This document shows positions 45,717 through 54,176 of a stretch of 64,000 bases of DNA, piece by piece. The position numbers and the translations under genes were made by a program. How positions within the stretch are numbered: the stretch's first letter is position 1; each line of letters starts with the position of its first letter. This stretch comes from Advenella mimigardefordensis DPN7 (GTDB lineage: Bacteria; Pseudomonadota; Gammaproteobacteria; Burkholderiales; Burkholderiaceae_B): NCBI RefSeq assembly GCF_000521505.1, contig NZ_CP003915.1:4588001-4652000 (forward strand), read 5' to 3'. The notes under the pieces were generated by a model. The model was not told the DNA's origin and made no database searches. It was given only the letters and a program-made list of their open reading frames with translations.

Positions 45717-46631
45717 TCAATTCGCGGCCGACCCGCGCGGCCGGCGTCGCGCCCGCAGCTTCAATTCACTCACCACCACACTCGCGATAATCAATACCGC
45801 ACCGAACAGTGCCAGTGCTGAATGGCGTTCATCGGCAAAGACCCGCCCAATCACCCCGCCCCATAATGGTTCGCCGGCATAAATAACCGTGGCGCGCGTG
45901 GCCGAAATATGATTCTGCGCCCAGTTCATGGTGATCTGGATCACGGCACTGGCCAGGCCCAGCACCAGTATACTGATCACCAGCACGGGCGAAGCCAGAT
46001 CGGGTACGCCTTCACCACGCGCAACGCCGGTCACGCCGGCCAGGATAGACGCCGTCGCCAGTTGGATAATCGTCACCCGCCGCAAGTCCACCTGGCCGGC
46101 AAAACGGCTGATCAGAATCACTTCTACCGCAATTGCAATCGCGCTGAGAACCGTCACCCATTCGCCCATCCCGGCGCCGCCGTCCATGCTTTGCGGATCG
46201 GCCAGCAACACCAGGCCGATAAAAGCCATGGTCGCGCCAATCCAGTTCATCAGTGTCGGCGGCCGTTTCAGAAACAGCCATTGCATCAGTGGCACCAGCG
46301 GCACATACAGGGCCGTGATAAACGCCGACTTGCTGCTGGCAATGGTTTGCAGGCCCACCGTCTGCAGGCTGTACCCCAGAAAAATACACAGGCCGATCAG
46401 CATGCCTGCGCGCACTTCCAGGCCGGTCAGCCCGCGCAGAATCCGCAGGGAACACAGCATCATGGCCAGGGCAGCGCAACCAAAACGCATGGCGACAAAC
46501 ACAAACGGATCGCTGTGCGCCAGCGCGTTCTGCACGATCAGAAAGGTGGCGCCCCAGAACACCGTAATAATCACAAGCGCAAGTTCGTAACGGTTCAGCA
46601 TAAAAGAGGAAGCAGGGGCAGATTGTTTCAT
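45717..46631 (-). CDS. EamA/DMT-family transporter
   Basis: 304 residues with about ten hydrophobic segments in two EamA repeats (LALVIITVFWGATFLIVQNALAHSDPFVFVAMRFGCAALAM; ATRATVIYAGEPLWGGVIGRVFADE). Inner-membrane metabolite exporter, substrate unknown. No clear ribosome site precedes 46631; ATG 11 codons later (MLNRYELALV) is an alternative start. Confidence 0.88.
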   Translation of the reverse strand: MKQSAPASSFMLNRYELALVIITVFWGATFLIVQNALAHSDPFVFVAMRFGCAALAMMLCSLRILRGLTGLEVRAGMLIGLCIFLGYSLQTVGLQTIASSKSAFITALYVPLVPLMQWLFLKRPPTLMNWIGATMAFIGLVLLADPQSMDGGAGMGEWVTVLSAIAIAVEVILISRFAGQVDLRRVTIIQLATASILAGVTGVARGEGVPDLASPVLVISILVLGLASAVIQITMNWAQNHISATRATVIYAGEPLWGGVIGRVFADERHSALALFGAVLIIASVVVSELKLRARRRPRGSAAN

Positions 46632-46760
46632 GATGGGGAGAGGTTGCAGGCTGGCCGTGGCGACCGTTCACTACGGGTATGTCCAGGAGGTAGAATAATG
46701 CAGAATGGTAGCAGACTCACACCGTTTGCCACTGCCCTTTTTGCCCGATCAGGAAACATC

Positions 46761-47321
46761 ATGAGCTACTGTGTCTTTGTTGCCCAATTGCCGCCGGAAA
46801 CGGCCTCTGCCCATAAACAGTATCATGACGAGCGCTACGGCTTTCCGGTAGACGATGATAACGAACTGTTTGGCCGGCTGGTGCTGGAAATCAATCAGGC
46901 GGGCCTGTCGTGGTCAACCATTCTGAACAAGGAAGCCGGCTTTTTGCAGGCCTATGATCATTTCAATATTGATACGGTTGCCGCCTACGACGAGAGCGAT
47001 CGCGCTCGCCTGCTGGCCGACGCGGACATCATCCGCAATCGCCTGAAAATCAACGCGGCGATTCACAATGCCCGGGTTGTGCAGGGCTTGCAGCAGGAAC
47101 ATGGGTCGTTCCGGGCCTGGCTGCAACGGCATCATCCCATGAGCAAAGACGATTGGGTACGCCTGTTTCGCAAGACCTTTAAATTTACGGGCGGGGAGAT
47201 CGTGGGCTCTTTTCTGATGAGTATTGGCTATTTACCCGGCGCACATGATGAAGACTGCCCGATTTATCACCGTGCCCTGAAAGCAGGCGCCATCTGGCAG
47301 CAGCAACCGGTAAAAAAATAA
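46761..47321 (+). CDS. tag: DNA-3-methyladenine glycosylase I-like protein
   Basis: 186 residues from the ATG at 46761 (AGGAAA upstream). The frame extends far upstream but only this part is Tag-like: YHDERYGFPVDDDNELFGRLVLEINQAGLSWSTILNKEAGF and IIRNRLKINAAIHNAR. The zinc site is recognisable as Cys4, a His near 18, and His-x3-Cys in GAHDEDC. The usual YHDxEWG is YHDERYG here, so the Trp is replaced, and base specificity may differ from E. coli Tag. Confidence 0.85.
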   Translation: MSYCVFVAQLPPETASAHKQYHDERYGFPVDDDNELFGRLVLEINQAGLSWSTILNKEAGFLQAYDHFNIDTVAAYDESDRARLLADADIIRNRLKINAAIHNARVVQGLQQEHGSFRAWLQRHHPMSKDDWVRLFRKTFKFTGGEIVGSFLMSIGYLPGAHDEDCPIYHRALKAGAIWQQQPVKK

Positions 47322-47336
47322 CCAGACCGAATGGCA

Positions 47337-47364
47337 CCGCGAGACAGGGGCCGCGAGACAGGGG
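47337..47364. repeat. 14-bp perfect tandem duplication
   Basis: CCGCGAGACAGGGG occurs twice in direct succession just after the tag stop codon; a weaker GAAAGGT duplication follows at about 47373-47392. Confidence 0.93.
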
Positions 47365-47478
47365 TCGTATAAGGAAAGGTACGAGGAAAGGTGTGAGAGG
47401 ACTGATGATTCTCCCGCTACTTCGGCGCCCTGCACGGCGGGCACACGCGCCGCCCTGCGAGATTCGGATCGGATCAGC

Positions 47479-47937
47479 TCAGCATTGCGGCACGCTGCGC
47501 CCCCAGTAGCGGCTGCGCAAGGTGTCATAAACCAGATTGTAAATATACGCGTAAGGCAGATAGAACAGAATCAGTCCGATATCCAGCGCCAGCGCTTCCC
47601 ACAAGCCGATGTTCAGCCACCACATGACAAATGGAATCGCCATCACCAGCAGGCCAAATTCAAAGCCGATGCTGTGCCAGATACGCATGACCAGCGTTTT
47701 GGTTTTGCCGCTGGCCGCCAGGAAGCGATCGAACAGGGCGTTGTACACCATATTCCAGATCAGCGCCATGACGGCGATCACCACCGTGACCACTCCCATG
47801 TCGGCCATGGAATGGCCCGATAAAATGGCAGCCAGCGGAGCCGACAGGCCAATGGCCAGCACCTCGAAAATAAAGGCGTGCAGGAACCGCTCGAGCACCG
47901 TCTTGCTTTTTTCCTGAGCTGTTGTAGTGTGTTGCAT
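47479..47937 (-). CDS. PACE-family efflux transporter
   Basis: 152 residues with four transmembrane helices in two bacterial transmembrane pair repeats: LERFLHAFIFEVLAIGLSAPLAAIL...ALIWNMVYNALFDRF and IWHSIGFEFGLLVMAIPFVMWWLNIGLWEALALDIGLILFYLPYAYIYNLVYD. The repeated E and N-x-x-Y/F-N/D-x-x-[FY] motifs are diagnostic. PACE proteins export chlorhexidine and natural diamines such as cadaverine and putrescine. The start is two bases past the arginase stop, so the genes are cotranscribed. Confidence 0.92.
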   Translation of the reverse strand: MQHTTTAQEKSKTVLERFLHAFIFEVLAIGLSAPLAAILSGHSMADMGVVTVVIAVMALIWNMVYNALFDRFLAASGKTKTLVMRIWHSIGFEFGLLVMAIPFVMWWLNIGLWEALALDIGLILFYLPYAYIYNLVYDTLRSRYWGRSVPQC

Positions 47938-47939
47938 GT

Positions 47940-48887
47940 TTATCTGCCAGCACCAATCTTATGTCTGGGGCGCACCAGCGTGCTTTGTCCGAACAGGCTG
48001 CGCACCAGATCCAGCGCTACTTCGGCGGTCTGGTTGCGTACATCCAGTGCTGGATTAAGTTCAACGATATCGAGCGAGGCCATGCATTCGGTATCGGCAA
48101 TCATCTCCATGCACAACTGGGCTTCGCGATAGTTGGGCCCGCCGCGCACCGTCGTACCCACACCGGGCGCAATATCCGGATCCAGGAAATCCACGTCGAA
48201 ACTCACATGCAAATGGGTGTTTTCATCCAGGCCATGCAAGGCCTGCTCCATGGTATGACGCATACCATGCTCGTCTATGAACCGCATGTCGAATACTTCG
48301 ATGCCCGCCTGATGAATGAATGTTTTCTCGCCGTCATCTACACTGCGTATCCCGATCTGGCGCAGCATATCGGCCTGCAGTGCCGGCACCTGCCCGGCCA
48401 TTTCCACCAGTTCACGCGGCCCGTGACCAAACAGGCACGCTACCGGCATGCCATGAATATTGCCGCTGGGTGTCAGATCGGCTGTGTTGAAATCGGTGTG
48501 CGCGTCCAGCCACAGCACCCGCAACTTGCGACCCTGTTCCCGGCAATAGCGTGATACCGCAGAGATAGACCCCACGCCAAGGCAGTGATCACCGCCCAGC
48601 ATGATGGGAAACCGCCCCTCGGAAAGCTCCGCATAGAGCGCATCATGGGCCAGCTGGTTCCAGGCGATAACCTGCTCCAGGTGGCGATAGCCGGCCTGCG
48701 GGGGCAACCAGGGATTGGGCGGGCCATTCAGATTCCCGCAATCGCGCACTGTGAGACCCAACTGCTCCAGTGTTTGCGTGATACCGGCAACCCGGATTGC
48801 TTCCGGGCCCATGCTGGCGCCGCGATGACCCGCGCCGACATCGGTCGGCACGCCGACCAGACTTACTTGCTTGCGTATATCCTGCAC
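47940..48887 (-). CDS. Arginase
   Basis: 315 residues from a GTG start at 48887, with AGGAG ten bases upstream; the frame continues upstream without an ATG in a better place. Manganese ligands are intact in LGGDHCLGVGS, WLDAHTDFNT and SFDVDFLDPDIAPG, and the N-terminus VSLVGVPTDVGAGHRGASMGPEAIR is standard. Converts arginine to ornithine and urea. The next gene is a PACE exporter, which suggests a link with polyamine production or export. Confidence 0.93.
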   Translation of the reverse strand: MQDIRKQVSLVGVPTDVGAGHRGASMGPEAIRVAGITQTLEQLGLTVRDCGNLNGPPNPWLPPQAGYRHLEQVIAWNQLAHDALYAELSEGRFPIMLGGDHCLGVGSISAVSRYCREQGRKLRVLWLDAHTDFNTADLTPSGNIHGMPVACLFGHGPRELVEMAGQVPALQADMLRQIGIRSVDDGEKTFIHQAGIEVFDMRFIDEHGMRHTMEQALHGLDENTHLHVSFDVDFLDPDIAPGVGTTVRGGPNYREAQLCMEMIADTECMASLDIVELNPALDVRNQTAEVALDLVRSLFGQSTLVRPRHKIGAGR

Positions 48888-49107
48888 TTGACTGTTTCTC
48901 CTGACGATTGCAACCTGCGCTGCCGTGGTATTGAGCGGCGGCGGCAATCCCCTGATTGAGCGTTTTTGACGACAGCCTATTGTAACCGCAAAACCCGCCA
49001 GCGCCGACACTCGCCCAGACCACAACGCCGCCCTGACTAACCGCTACCGCCGCATGCAGTGAGCCGCTAATTCACATCAGAATGCGGCTATTTTTATTTG
49101 CGGTTAC

Positions 49108-49117
49108 TGTGATCACA
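49108..49117. promoter_or_regulatory. Palindrome TGTGATCACA, predicted GntR operator (site 1)
   Basis: CTGTGATCACA lies 75 bp before the SDR gene at 49192. The same 11 bases occur in the divergent promoter of the GntR gene (50773-50783). The GT-N4-AC core fits FCD-type GntR operators. Confidence 0.55.
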
Positions 49118-49191
49118 CTTTAAACTTTTCCTTAAGCCAGTTATGATAATTGGCATACAGTGGCAACAAACACCATAACCAGGAGACATTC

Positions 49192-49962
49192 ATGAATTTG
49201 CAGGGACGACGGGTATTGATCACGGCCGGTGGCAGCGGCATCGGGCTGGCCATGGCGCATGTGTTCACCAGGGCCGGAGCCTCGGTCTTTGTGACAGACA
49301 TCAACGAATCTGCGCTCTCGACTTTGAAAGCGGAGCTGCCGCAGGTGCATGCGGTCACGGCAGACGCGGGCAATGCGGGCGATGTGGCGCGCAGCGTAGA
49401 ACAGGCCGTTCAGGCTCTGGGCGGGCTGGATATTCTGATCAATAATGCCGGTATTGCCGGTCCCACCGGGCCGGTAGAAGATATCACGCTGGCCGAATGG
49501 GAAAACACCCTGCGCATCAATATCACGGGCCAGTTTCTGTATGTGCAGAACGCCCTGCCGCATTTGCGCAAGGGGACGCATCCGGCCATCGTCAACATGT
49601 CCTCGGCTGCGGGTCGCCTGGGCTTTGCCGGTCGCACACCCTACTCGGCGTCCAAATGGGCCGTGATCGGTTTTACCCGGTCCCTTGCCAATGAACTGGG
49701 TCCGGAAGGCATCCGTGTCAATGCGATTTGCCCCGGTGCAGTCGATGGTCCGCGGATTCAGCAGGTCATCAGTGCCAAGGCCAAAATGCTGGGCAAGCCT
49801 CATGCCCAGGTCGAAGACACCTACAAAGCCCAGTCGGCCATGCATACCATGGTCACCGCAGACGATATCGCCAATCAGGCGCTTTTCGTCTGCAGCGATC
49901 TGGCGCTCAATATTTCGGGGCAGGCGCTGGCCGTGGATGGCCATACAGAAAAACTGTTTTGA
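49192..49962 (+). CDS. SDR family oxidoreductase
   Basis: 256 residues with AGGAGA upstream. Rossmann motif ITAGGSGIGLAMAHVFTRAG, NNAGIAGPTGPVED, and catalytic Ser-Tyr-Lys in MSSAAGRLGFAGRTPYSASKWAVIG. A 3-hydroxy acid or alcohol dehydrogenase; the sequence resembles the SDR group acting on small hydroxy acids. It is convergent with the GntR gene but shares the predicted operator with that locus, so it likely belongs to the same regulon. Confidence 0.88.
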   Translation: MNLQGRRVLITAGGSGIGLAMAHVFTRAGASVFVTDINESALSTLKAELPQVHAVTADAGNAGDVARSVEQAVQALGGLDILINNAGIAGPTGPVEDITLAEWENTLRINITGQFLYVQNALPHLRKGTHPAIVNMSSAAGRLGFAGRTPYSASKWAVIGFTRSLANELGPEGIRVNAICPGAVDGPRIQQVISAKAKMLGKPHAQVEDTYKAQSAMHTMVTADDIANQALFVCSDLALNISGQALAVDGHTEKLF

Positions 49963-50030
49963 CCAGCGCGCCGGGGCATCGCTAACGTCACGCGCCCCGG
50001 AAATCCGCAGCCCGCTGGCGACCGCTCGCT

Positions 50031-50747
50031 TCAGCCGCCAGGGCTATACCCATCGGGCAGCAGAAACAGGCTGGGCTTGCGGGAAATGATGTATTCAAAG
50101 GCTTCACGAATATCGGCCACCACTGCATTGCGGGCGGCGTCGGCATCGCCGCGCTGCAGTGCGCCGATCATGGCCCGATGATGCGCCACGGCCACCTGCT
50201 CACGGGTACGAGGGGACCCCTGACGCAGATCGTAGTTCAGGATGGGGCCAATGCGCAGCCACATGCTTTCTATCATCTGAAACAGCACCGGCATGGCGGC
50301 TGCTTCATAAATGGCAAAGTGAAACTGCTGGTTCAGGCTGACCAGTTCCTGTGTATCGGCCTGCGGCTTGGCCATTTCCCGGGAGAGCGTGTCATTGATC
50401 CGGGAGATGTCCGCCAATAGCGTTGCGCTGGCCTTGCCGGCCGCTTCTGCAATCGCCATCCCCTCGATTTGATAACGGATGCGGGTAATTTCCATAAACG
50501 TCTCTACCTTCAGTACGGGCACCCGCACCGAGCGGTTCGGCGTCACCTCCAGCGCATGATCGGCCACCAGGCGGGAGAAAGCGTCGCGTACCGGCATCAT
50601 GCTCACCCCAAGGGCCTCGGCGGTCTTGCGGATCGACAATTGCTCCCCGGGCATGACCCTGCCGCTCCACAGTATCTGTTTGATCTGTTCCAGAACGGAT
50701 GCACTCAGGGTTTGCCGACTGGTCGTGCTCTCTGTTTCATTTTTCAT
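50031..50747 (-). CDS. GntR-family (FCD) transcriptional regulator
   Basis: 238 residues. N-terminal winged helix (LSIRKTAEALGVSMMPVRDAFSRLVADHALEVTPNRSVRVPVL) and C-terminal FCD ligand domain with metal-binding His/Asp-like residues (ETFMEITRIRYQIEGMAIAEAA; LNQQFHFAIYEAA; AVAHHRAMIGALQRGDADAARNAV). It diverges from the binding-protein gene and probably represses the downstream catabolic operon until its acid effector appears. Confidence 0.9.
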   Translation of the reverse strand: MKNETESTTSRQTLSASVLEQIKQILWSGRVMPGEQLSIRKTAEALGVSMMPVRDAFSRLVADHALEVTPNRSVRVPVLKVETFMEITRIRYQIEGMAIAEAAGKASATLLADISRINDTLSREMAKPQADTQELVSLNQQFHFAIYEAAAMPVLFQMIESMWLRIGPILNYDLRQGSPRTREQVAVAHHRAMIGALQRGDADAARNAVVADIREAFEYIISRKPSLFLLPDGYSPGG

Positions 50748-50772
50748 ATAAGGGTAATTACCAAGGTTTTTT

Positions 50773-50784
50773 CTGTGATCACAG
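50773..50784. promoter_or_regulatory. Palindrome CTGTGATCACAG, predicted GntR operator (site 2)
   Basis: A perfect 12-bp palindrome in the 100-bp divergent gap between the GntR gene and the binding-protein gene, matching site 1 over 11 bases. A TTATAG-like -10 for the plus-strand operon lies just downstream near 50788-50800. Confidence 0.6.
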
Positions 50785-50847
50785 TTGTTATAGTTTACTT
50801 ATATCAACAACAACATACTTCTGCAACCGCAGTGTATAGGAGACAGG

Positions 50848-52053
50848 ATGAAATCAACAACACGACTGCTTGCCGGGTGCGGCGCGCTGGCTGCTGCGTC
50901 ACTGGCGCATGCAGCAGGTGGAATATCGGACAATGAAATCCGCATCGGCTTCATTACCGATATGTCCGGTGTGTATGCCGATACCGACGGCCCCGGTGGC
51001 ACTGTGGCGATCCAGATGGCGATTGACGAAGTCGGCGGCGTCATCGACGGCAAGAAAATCACGCTTGTGACGGCCGACCACCAGAACCGCGCCGATCTGG
51101 CCGCCTCCAAGGCACGCGCCTGGATCGACCAGAATAAAATCGACGTGATCATCGGCGGCACCAATTCAGCCACCACGCTGGCCATCGCCACCGTAGCGGC
51201 AGAAAAACACATTCCGCTGATTTCTGTCGGCGCCGGTGCCACTGCCATTACCAATGAATACTGCACCCCCTACACCGTGCACTATGCCTACAACACCCGG
51301 GCTACGGCGTATGGCGTTGCTTCTGCCGTGCTCAAACAGGGCGGCAAGGACTGGTTCTTCATTACCGCCGATTATGCTTTCGGTCATGCCCTGCAGAAAA
51401 CCGCGTCGGACGTGGTCAGCCAGTCGGGCGGCAAAGTCATGGGCAGCGTCAAAGTCCCCCTCAGCACAGCAGATTTCTCATCCTACATGCTGCAAGCCCA
51501 GTCTTCGGGCGCCAAAATCCTGGGGCTGGCCAATTCGGGCAATGATTTCATTGCCTCGGTCAAGGCTGCCAACGACTTTGGCGTGACCTCCAGCATGCGA
51601 CTGGCTGGCCTGCAGGTGTATATCAGCGATATCCATGCGCTGGGGCTGGAGCCAACTCAAGGTATGTATCGCACTGCCCCCTGGTACTGGGATCAGGACG
51701 AACCGTCCCGCACCTGGTCGCAGGCTTTTATGAAAAAGCACGGCGCCATGCCTACTTTCAATCAGGGTGGTGATTACTCAGCCGTCAAAACCTACCTGAA
51801 AGCGGTGACCGCCAGCGGCACCGACGATGGCAAGACTATTATGGACTGGTTCAAATCCAATCCGATTGAAGATTTTTATATCAAGAACGGCAAAGTTCGG
51901 CGTAACGGCCTGCTGGTGCATGACATGTTCCTGCACGAAGTAAAGAAACCGTCAGAATCCAAGGGTGAGTGGGATTACTTCAAAGTATCGGCCACCATCC
52001 CGGGTGAAGAAGCCTACGGCCCCGAGTCCGAAGCATCCTCGTGCAAGCTGTAA
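50848..52053 (+). CDS. LivK-like ABC substrate-binding protein without adjacent permeases
   Basis: 401 residues. AGGAG precedes the ATG; signal peptide MKSTTRLLAGCGALAAASLAHA, with a Cys in the hydrophobic part but not a proper lipobox. Mature start GGISDNEIRIGFITDMSGVYADTDGPGG is typical of type 1 amino-acid-type binding proteins, often for aromatic or carboxylate ligands. First gene of the operon SBP - hydroxy-acid dehydrogenase - BKACE - SDR. No permease or ATPase genes accompany it. Confidence 0.88.
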   Translation: MKSTTRLLAGCGALAAASLAHAAGGISDNEIRIGFITDMSGVYADTDGPGGTVAIQMAIDEVGGVIDGKKITLVTADHQNRADLAASKARAWIDQNKIDVIIGGTNSATTLAIATVAAEKHIPLISVGAGATAITNEYCTPYTVHYAYNTRATAYGVASAVLKQGGKDWFFITADYAFGHALQKTASDVVSQSGGKVMGSVKVPLSTADFSSYMLQAQSSGAKILGLANSGNDFIASVKAANDFGVTSSMRLAGLQVYISDIHALGLEPTQGMYRTAPWYWDQDEPSRTWSQAFMKKHGAMPTFNQGGDYSAVKTYLKAVTASGTDDGKTIMDWFKSNPIEDFYIKNGKVRRNGLLVHDMFLHEVKKPSESKGEWDYFKVSATIPGEEAYGPESEASSCKL

Positions 52054-52156
52054 ACACTGCCTTTTATCTCATCACCGGGGGCGATCCGGCATGGCCCTGG
52101 GCAATCACCAGCCTGGCCCATGCCTGGCCCCCACTTCCAGCGGAACCCCTGTCATC

Positions 52157-53125
52157 GTGAATGTCCCTTCCCTTCCTTCAGTCAGTATTATCGGCAGCGG
52201 CCTGATCGGTCAGGCCTGGGCAGTTGTCTTTGCCCGCGCCGGTTGCGTTACGACGCTCTGGGACGGCAATCCCCAGGCCGCGCAGCAGGCGGTGACGCTG
52301 ATCGAACAGCAAATGCAGACGCTCGCCCGCTACGGCCTGGTTGACGATGTCGTCGGCGCCATGGCGCACATCCGGGTCGCTGACAGCCTGGAAGCGGCCG
52401 TTGCCCAGAGCGACTATGTGCAGGAAAACCTGCCCGAAGTACTGGACATCAAACTGGATATATTCGCCCGGCTGGACGCCGCCGCCCCGCCGCACGCTAT
52501 TGTGGCCAGCTCCACCTCGGGTATTCCGGCTACGGCCTTTACCGAAGATCTGGCCGGTCGTGCCCGCTGTCTGGTGGCGCATCCGGTGAATCCGCCGTCG
52601 CTGATCCCCGTGGTAGAACTGAGCGGCGCACCATGGACCAGCGAACAAACGCTGGTGCGCACCCGAGCCATCATGGAGGCCGTAAAACAGAAGCCGGTGA
52701 CGGTGTTGCAGGAAATTGATGGTTTTATTCTGAACCGCCTGCAGGGCGCCCTGCTGCGCGAAGCCTTCCGTCTGGTCGAGCAGGGATATGTCTCGGTGGA
52801 GGACCTGGACACCACGGTCAGTCATGGCCTGGGACTGCGCTGGTCATTTATGGGACCGTTCGAAACCATCGATCTGAACGCACCCGGGGGCATCCGCGAC
52901 TATGCCCAGCGTTACGGGCCCCTTTATCAGGAACTGGCCAAAACGCAGGTGGATACCGAACCCTGGTCGAACGCACTGATCGATCGCGTCACGACAGCAC
53001 GCCGGGCCGATCTGCCTGAAGACAAACTGGCTGCGCGGCGTGCCTGGCGTGACCAGCGGCTGATGGCGCTGGCCGCCCACAAGCTGCAGCAGCTCAACAA
53101 AACCGAGGTGCCGGACGCCGACTGA
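52157..53125 (+). CDS. Lambda-crystallin-like 3-hydroxyacid (3-hydroxyacyl-CoA-type) dehydrogenase
   Basis: 322 residues from a GTG start at 52157, chosen because SVSIIGSGLIGQAWAVVFARAG begins the NAD domain a few residues later; ribosome site weak. Conserved AHPVNPPSLIPVVELSGAPWTS, EIDGFILNRLQGALLREAFRLVEQG and GLGLRWSFMGPFETIDLN match the lambda-crystallin/L-gulonate 3-dehydrogenase branch, which acts on free 3-hydroxy acids. L-carnitine dehydrogenase belongs nearby. It probably makes the beta-keto acid cleaved by the BKACE encoded next. Confidence 0.87.
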   Translation: MNVPSLPSVSIIGSGLIGQAWAVVFARAGCVTTLWDGNPQAAQQAVTLIEQQMQTLARYGLVDDVVGAMAHIRVADSLEAAVAQSDYVQENLPEVLDIKLDIFARLDAAAPPHAIVASSTSGIPATAFTEDLAGRARCLVAHPVNPPSLIPVVELSGAPWTSEQTLVRTRAIMEAVKQKPVTVLQEIDGFILNRLQGALLREAFRLVEQGYVSVEDLDTTVSHGLGLRWSFMGPFETIDLNAPGGIRDYAQRYGPLYQELAKTQVDTEPWSNALIDRVTTARRADLPEDKLAARRAWRDQRLMALAAHKLQQLNKTEVPDAD

Positions 53126-53234
53126 CCCTTTCCGAACAAACGGCGTCGCGCTGCGGTAATGACGCCCCCCGGACGCCTCTGCACAGACCTTTAACACTCG
53201 CGCAACATACTTTCTGAACCTGGATACGACCCTT

Positions 53235-54176
53235 ATGAGTACGAGCAAAACACCCCATAAAGTGATTATTACCTGCGCTGTAACCGGCGCAATTCATACA
53301 CCCAGCATGTCTGCACATCTGCCGGTGACCGCCGAACAGATTGCCGACGACGCCATTGCCGCAGCCCGCGCCGGCGCAGCCATCCTGCACTTGCACGCAC
53401 GCGACCCGAAAGACGGCCGCCCTACCCAGGACCCGGAATTTTTCAGGCCATTTCTGGCCCGCATCAAGGCAGAAACCGATGCGGTCATCAATATCACCAC
53501 CGGCGGCAGCCCGCACATGACGGTCCAAGAGCGCATGCGCCCGGCCACTACCTTCAAACCCGAACTGGCTTCCCTGAATATGGGCTCCATGAACTTCGGC
53601 CTGTACACCATGCTGGACCGCTTCAAGGAATTTAAGCATGAGTGGGAGCGCGAACACCTGGAAAAAAGCCGCGATCTGGTGTTCAAAAACACCTTCAAGG
53701 ATATTGAAACCATTCTGCGACTGGGCAATGACAACGGTACGCGTTTTGAATTCGAATGCTATGACATCAGCCACCTGTATAACCTGGCCCATTTCATGGA
53801 TCGCGGTCTGGTCAAGTCACCGCCATTCATTCAATCGGTATTCGGTCTGCTGGGCGGTATCGGCCCACACCCGGAAGATCTGATGCATATGCGACGCACG
53901 GCCGACCGGCTGTTCGGGCAGGACTACCAATGGTCTATCCTGGGTGCGGGTCGCAATCAGATCCCGCTGGCCTCCATGGGGGCCAGCATGGGTTCCAACG
54001 TCAGGGTCGGTCTGGAAGACTCTCTGTGGATTGCACCGAAGCGGCTGGCCGAATCCAACGCCGATCAGGTCTCACAAATCCGCCAGGTGCTCGAAGGCCT
54101 GAACCTGCAAATCGCGACCCCCGACGAGGCACGCGAGATCCTGCAATTGAAGGGTGCGGCCAATGTCAGCTTCTAA
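53235..54176 (+). CDS. BKACE (beta-keto acid cleavage enzyme)
   Basis: 313 residues, a zinc-dependent TIM-barrel of the DUF849 family. HKVIITCAVTGAIHTPSMSAHLP opens the barrel; metal-binding His-x-His is in ILHLHARDPKDGRP, followed by INITTGGSPHM and FECYDISHLYNLAHFMDRGLV. BKACEs condense a beta-keto acid with acetyl-CoA to give acetoacetate and a shorter CoA ester. Substrates range from 3-keto-5-aminohexanoate to dehydrocarnitine; which applies here is unknown. Located between a 3-hydroxy acid dehydrogenase gene and an SDR gene. Confidence 0.9.
   Translation: MSTSKTPHKVIITCAVTGAIHTPSMSAHLPVTAEQIADDAIAAARAGAAILHLHARDPKDGRPTQDPEFFRPFLARIKAETDAVINITTGGSPHMTVQERMRPATTFKPELASLNMGSMNFGLYTMLDRFKEFKHEWEREHLEKSRDLVFKNTFKDIETILRLGNDNGTRFEFECYDISHLYNLAHFMDRGLVKSPPFIQSVFGLLGGIGPHPEDLMHMRRTADRLFGQDYQWSILGAGRNQIPLASMGASMGSNVRVGLEDSLWIAPKRLAESNADQVSQIRQVLEGLNLQIATPDEAREILQLKGAANVSF

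Noticed and set aside
45909..46760. Long in-frame extension upstream of the tag gene, antisense to the DMT transporter
   Set aside because: It is Gln/His-rich shadow sequence; the ATG at 46761 has a good ribosome site and the domain starts there.
50773..50784. CRP/FNR binding site
   Set aside because: TGTGA and TCACA half sites need a six-base spacing for CRP; here they overlap in TGTGATCACA, which fits a GntR-type operator better.
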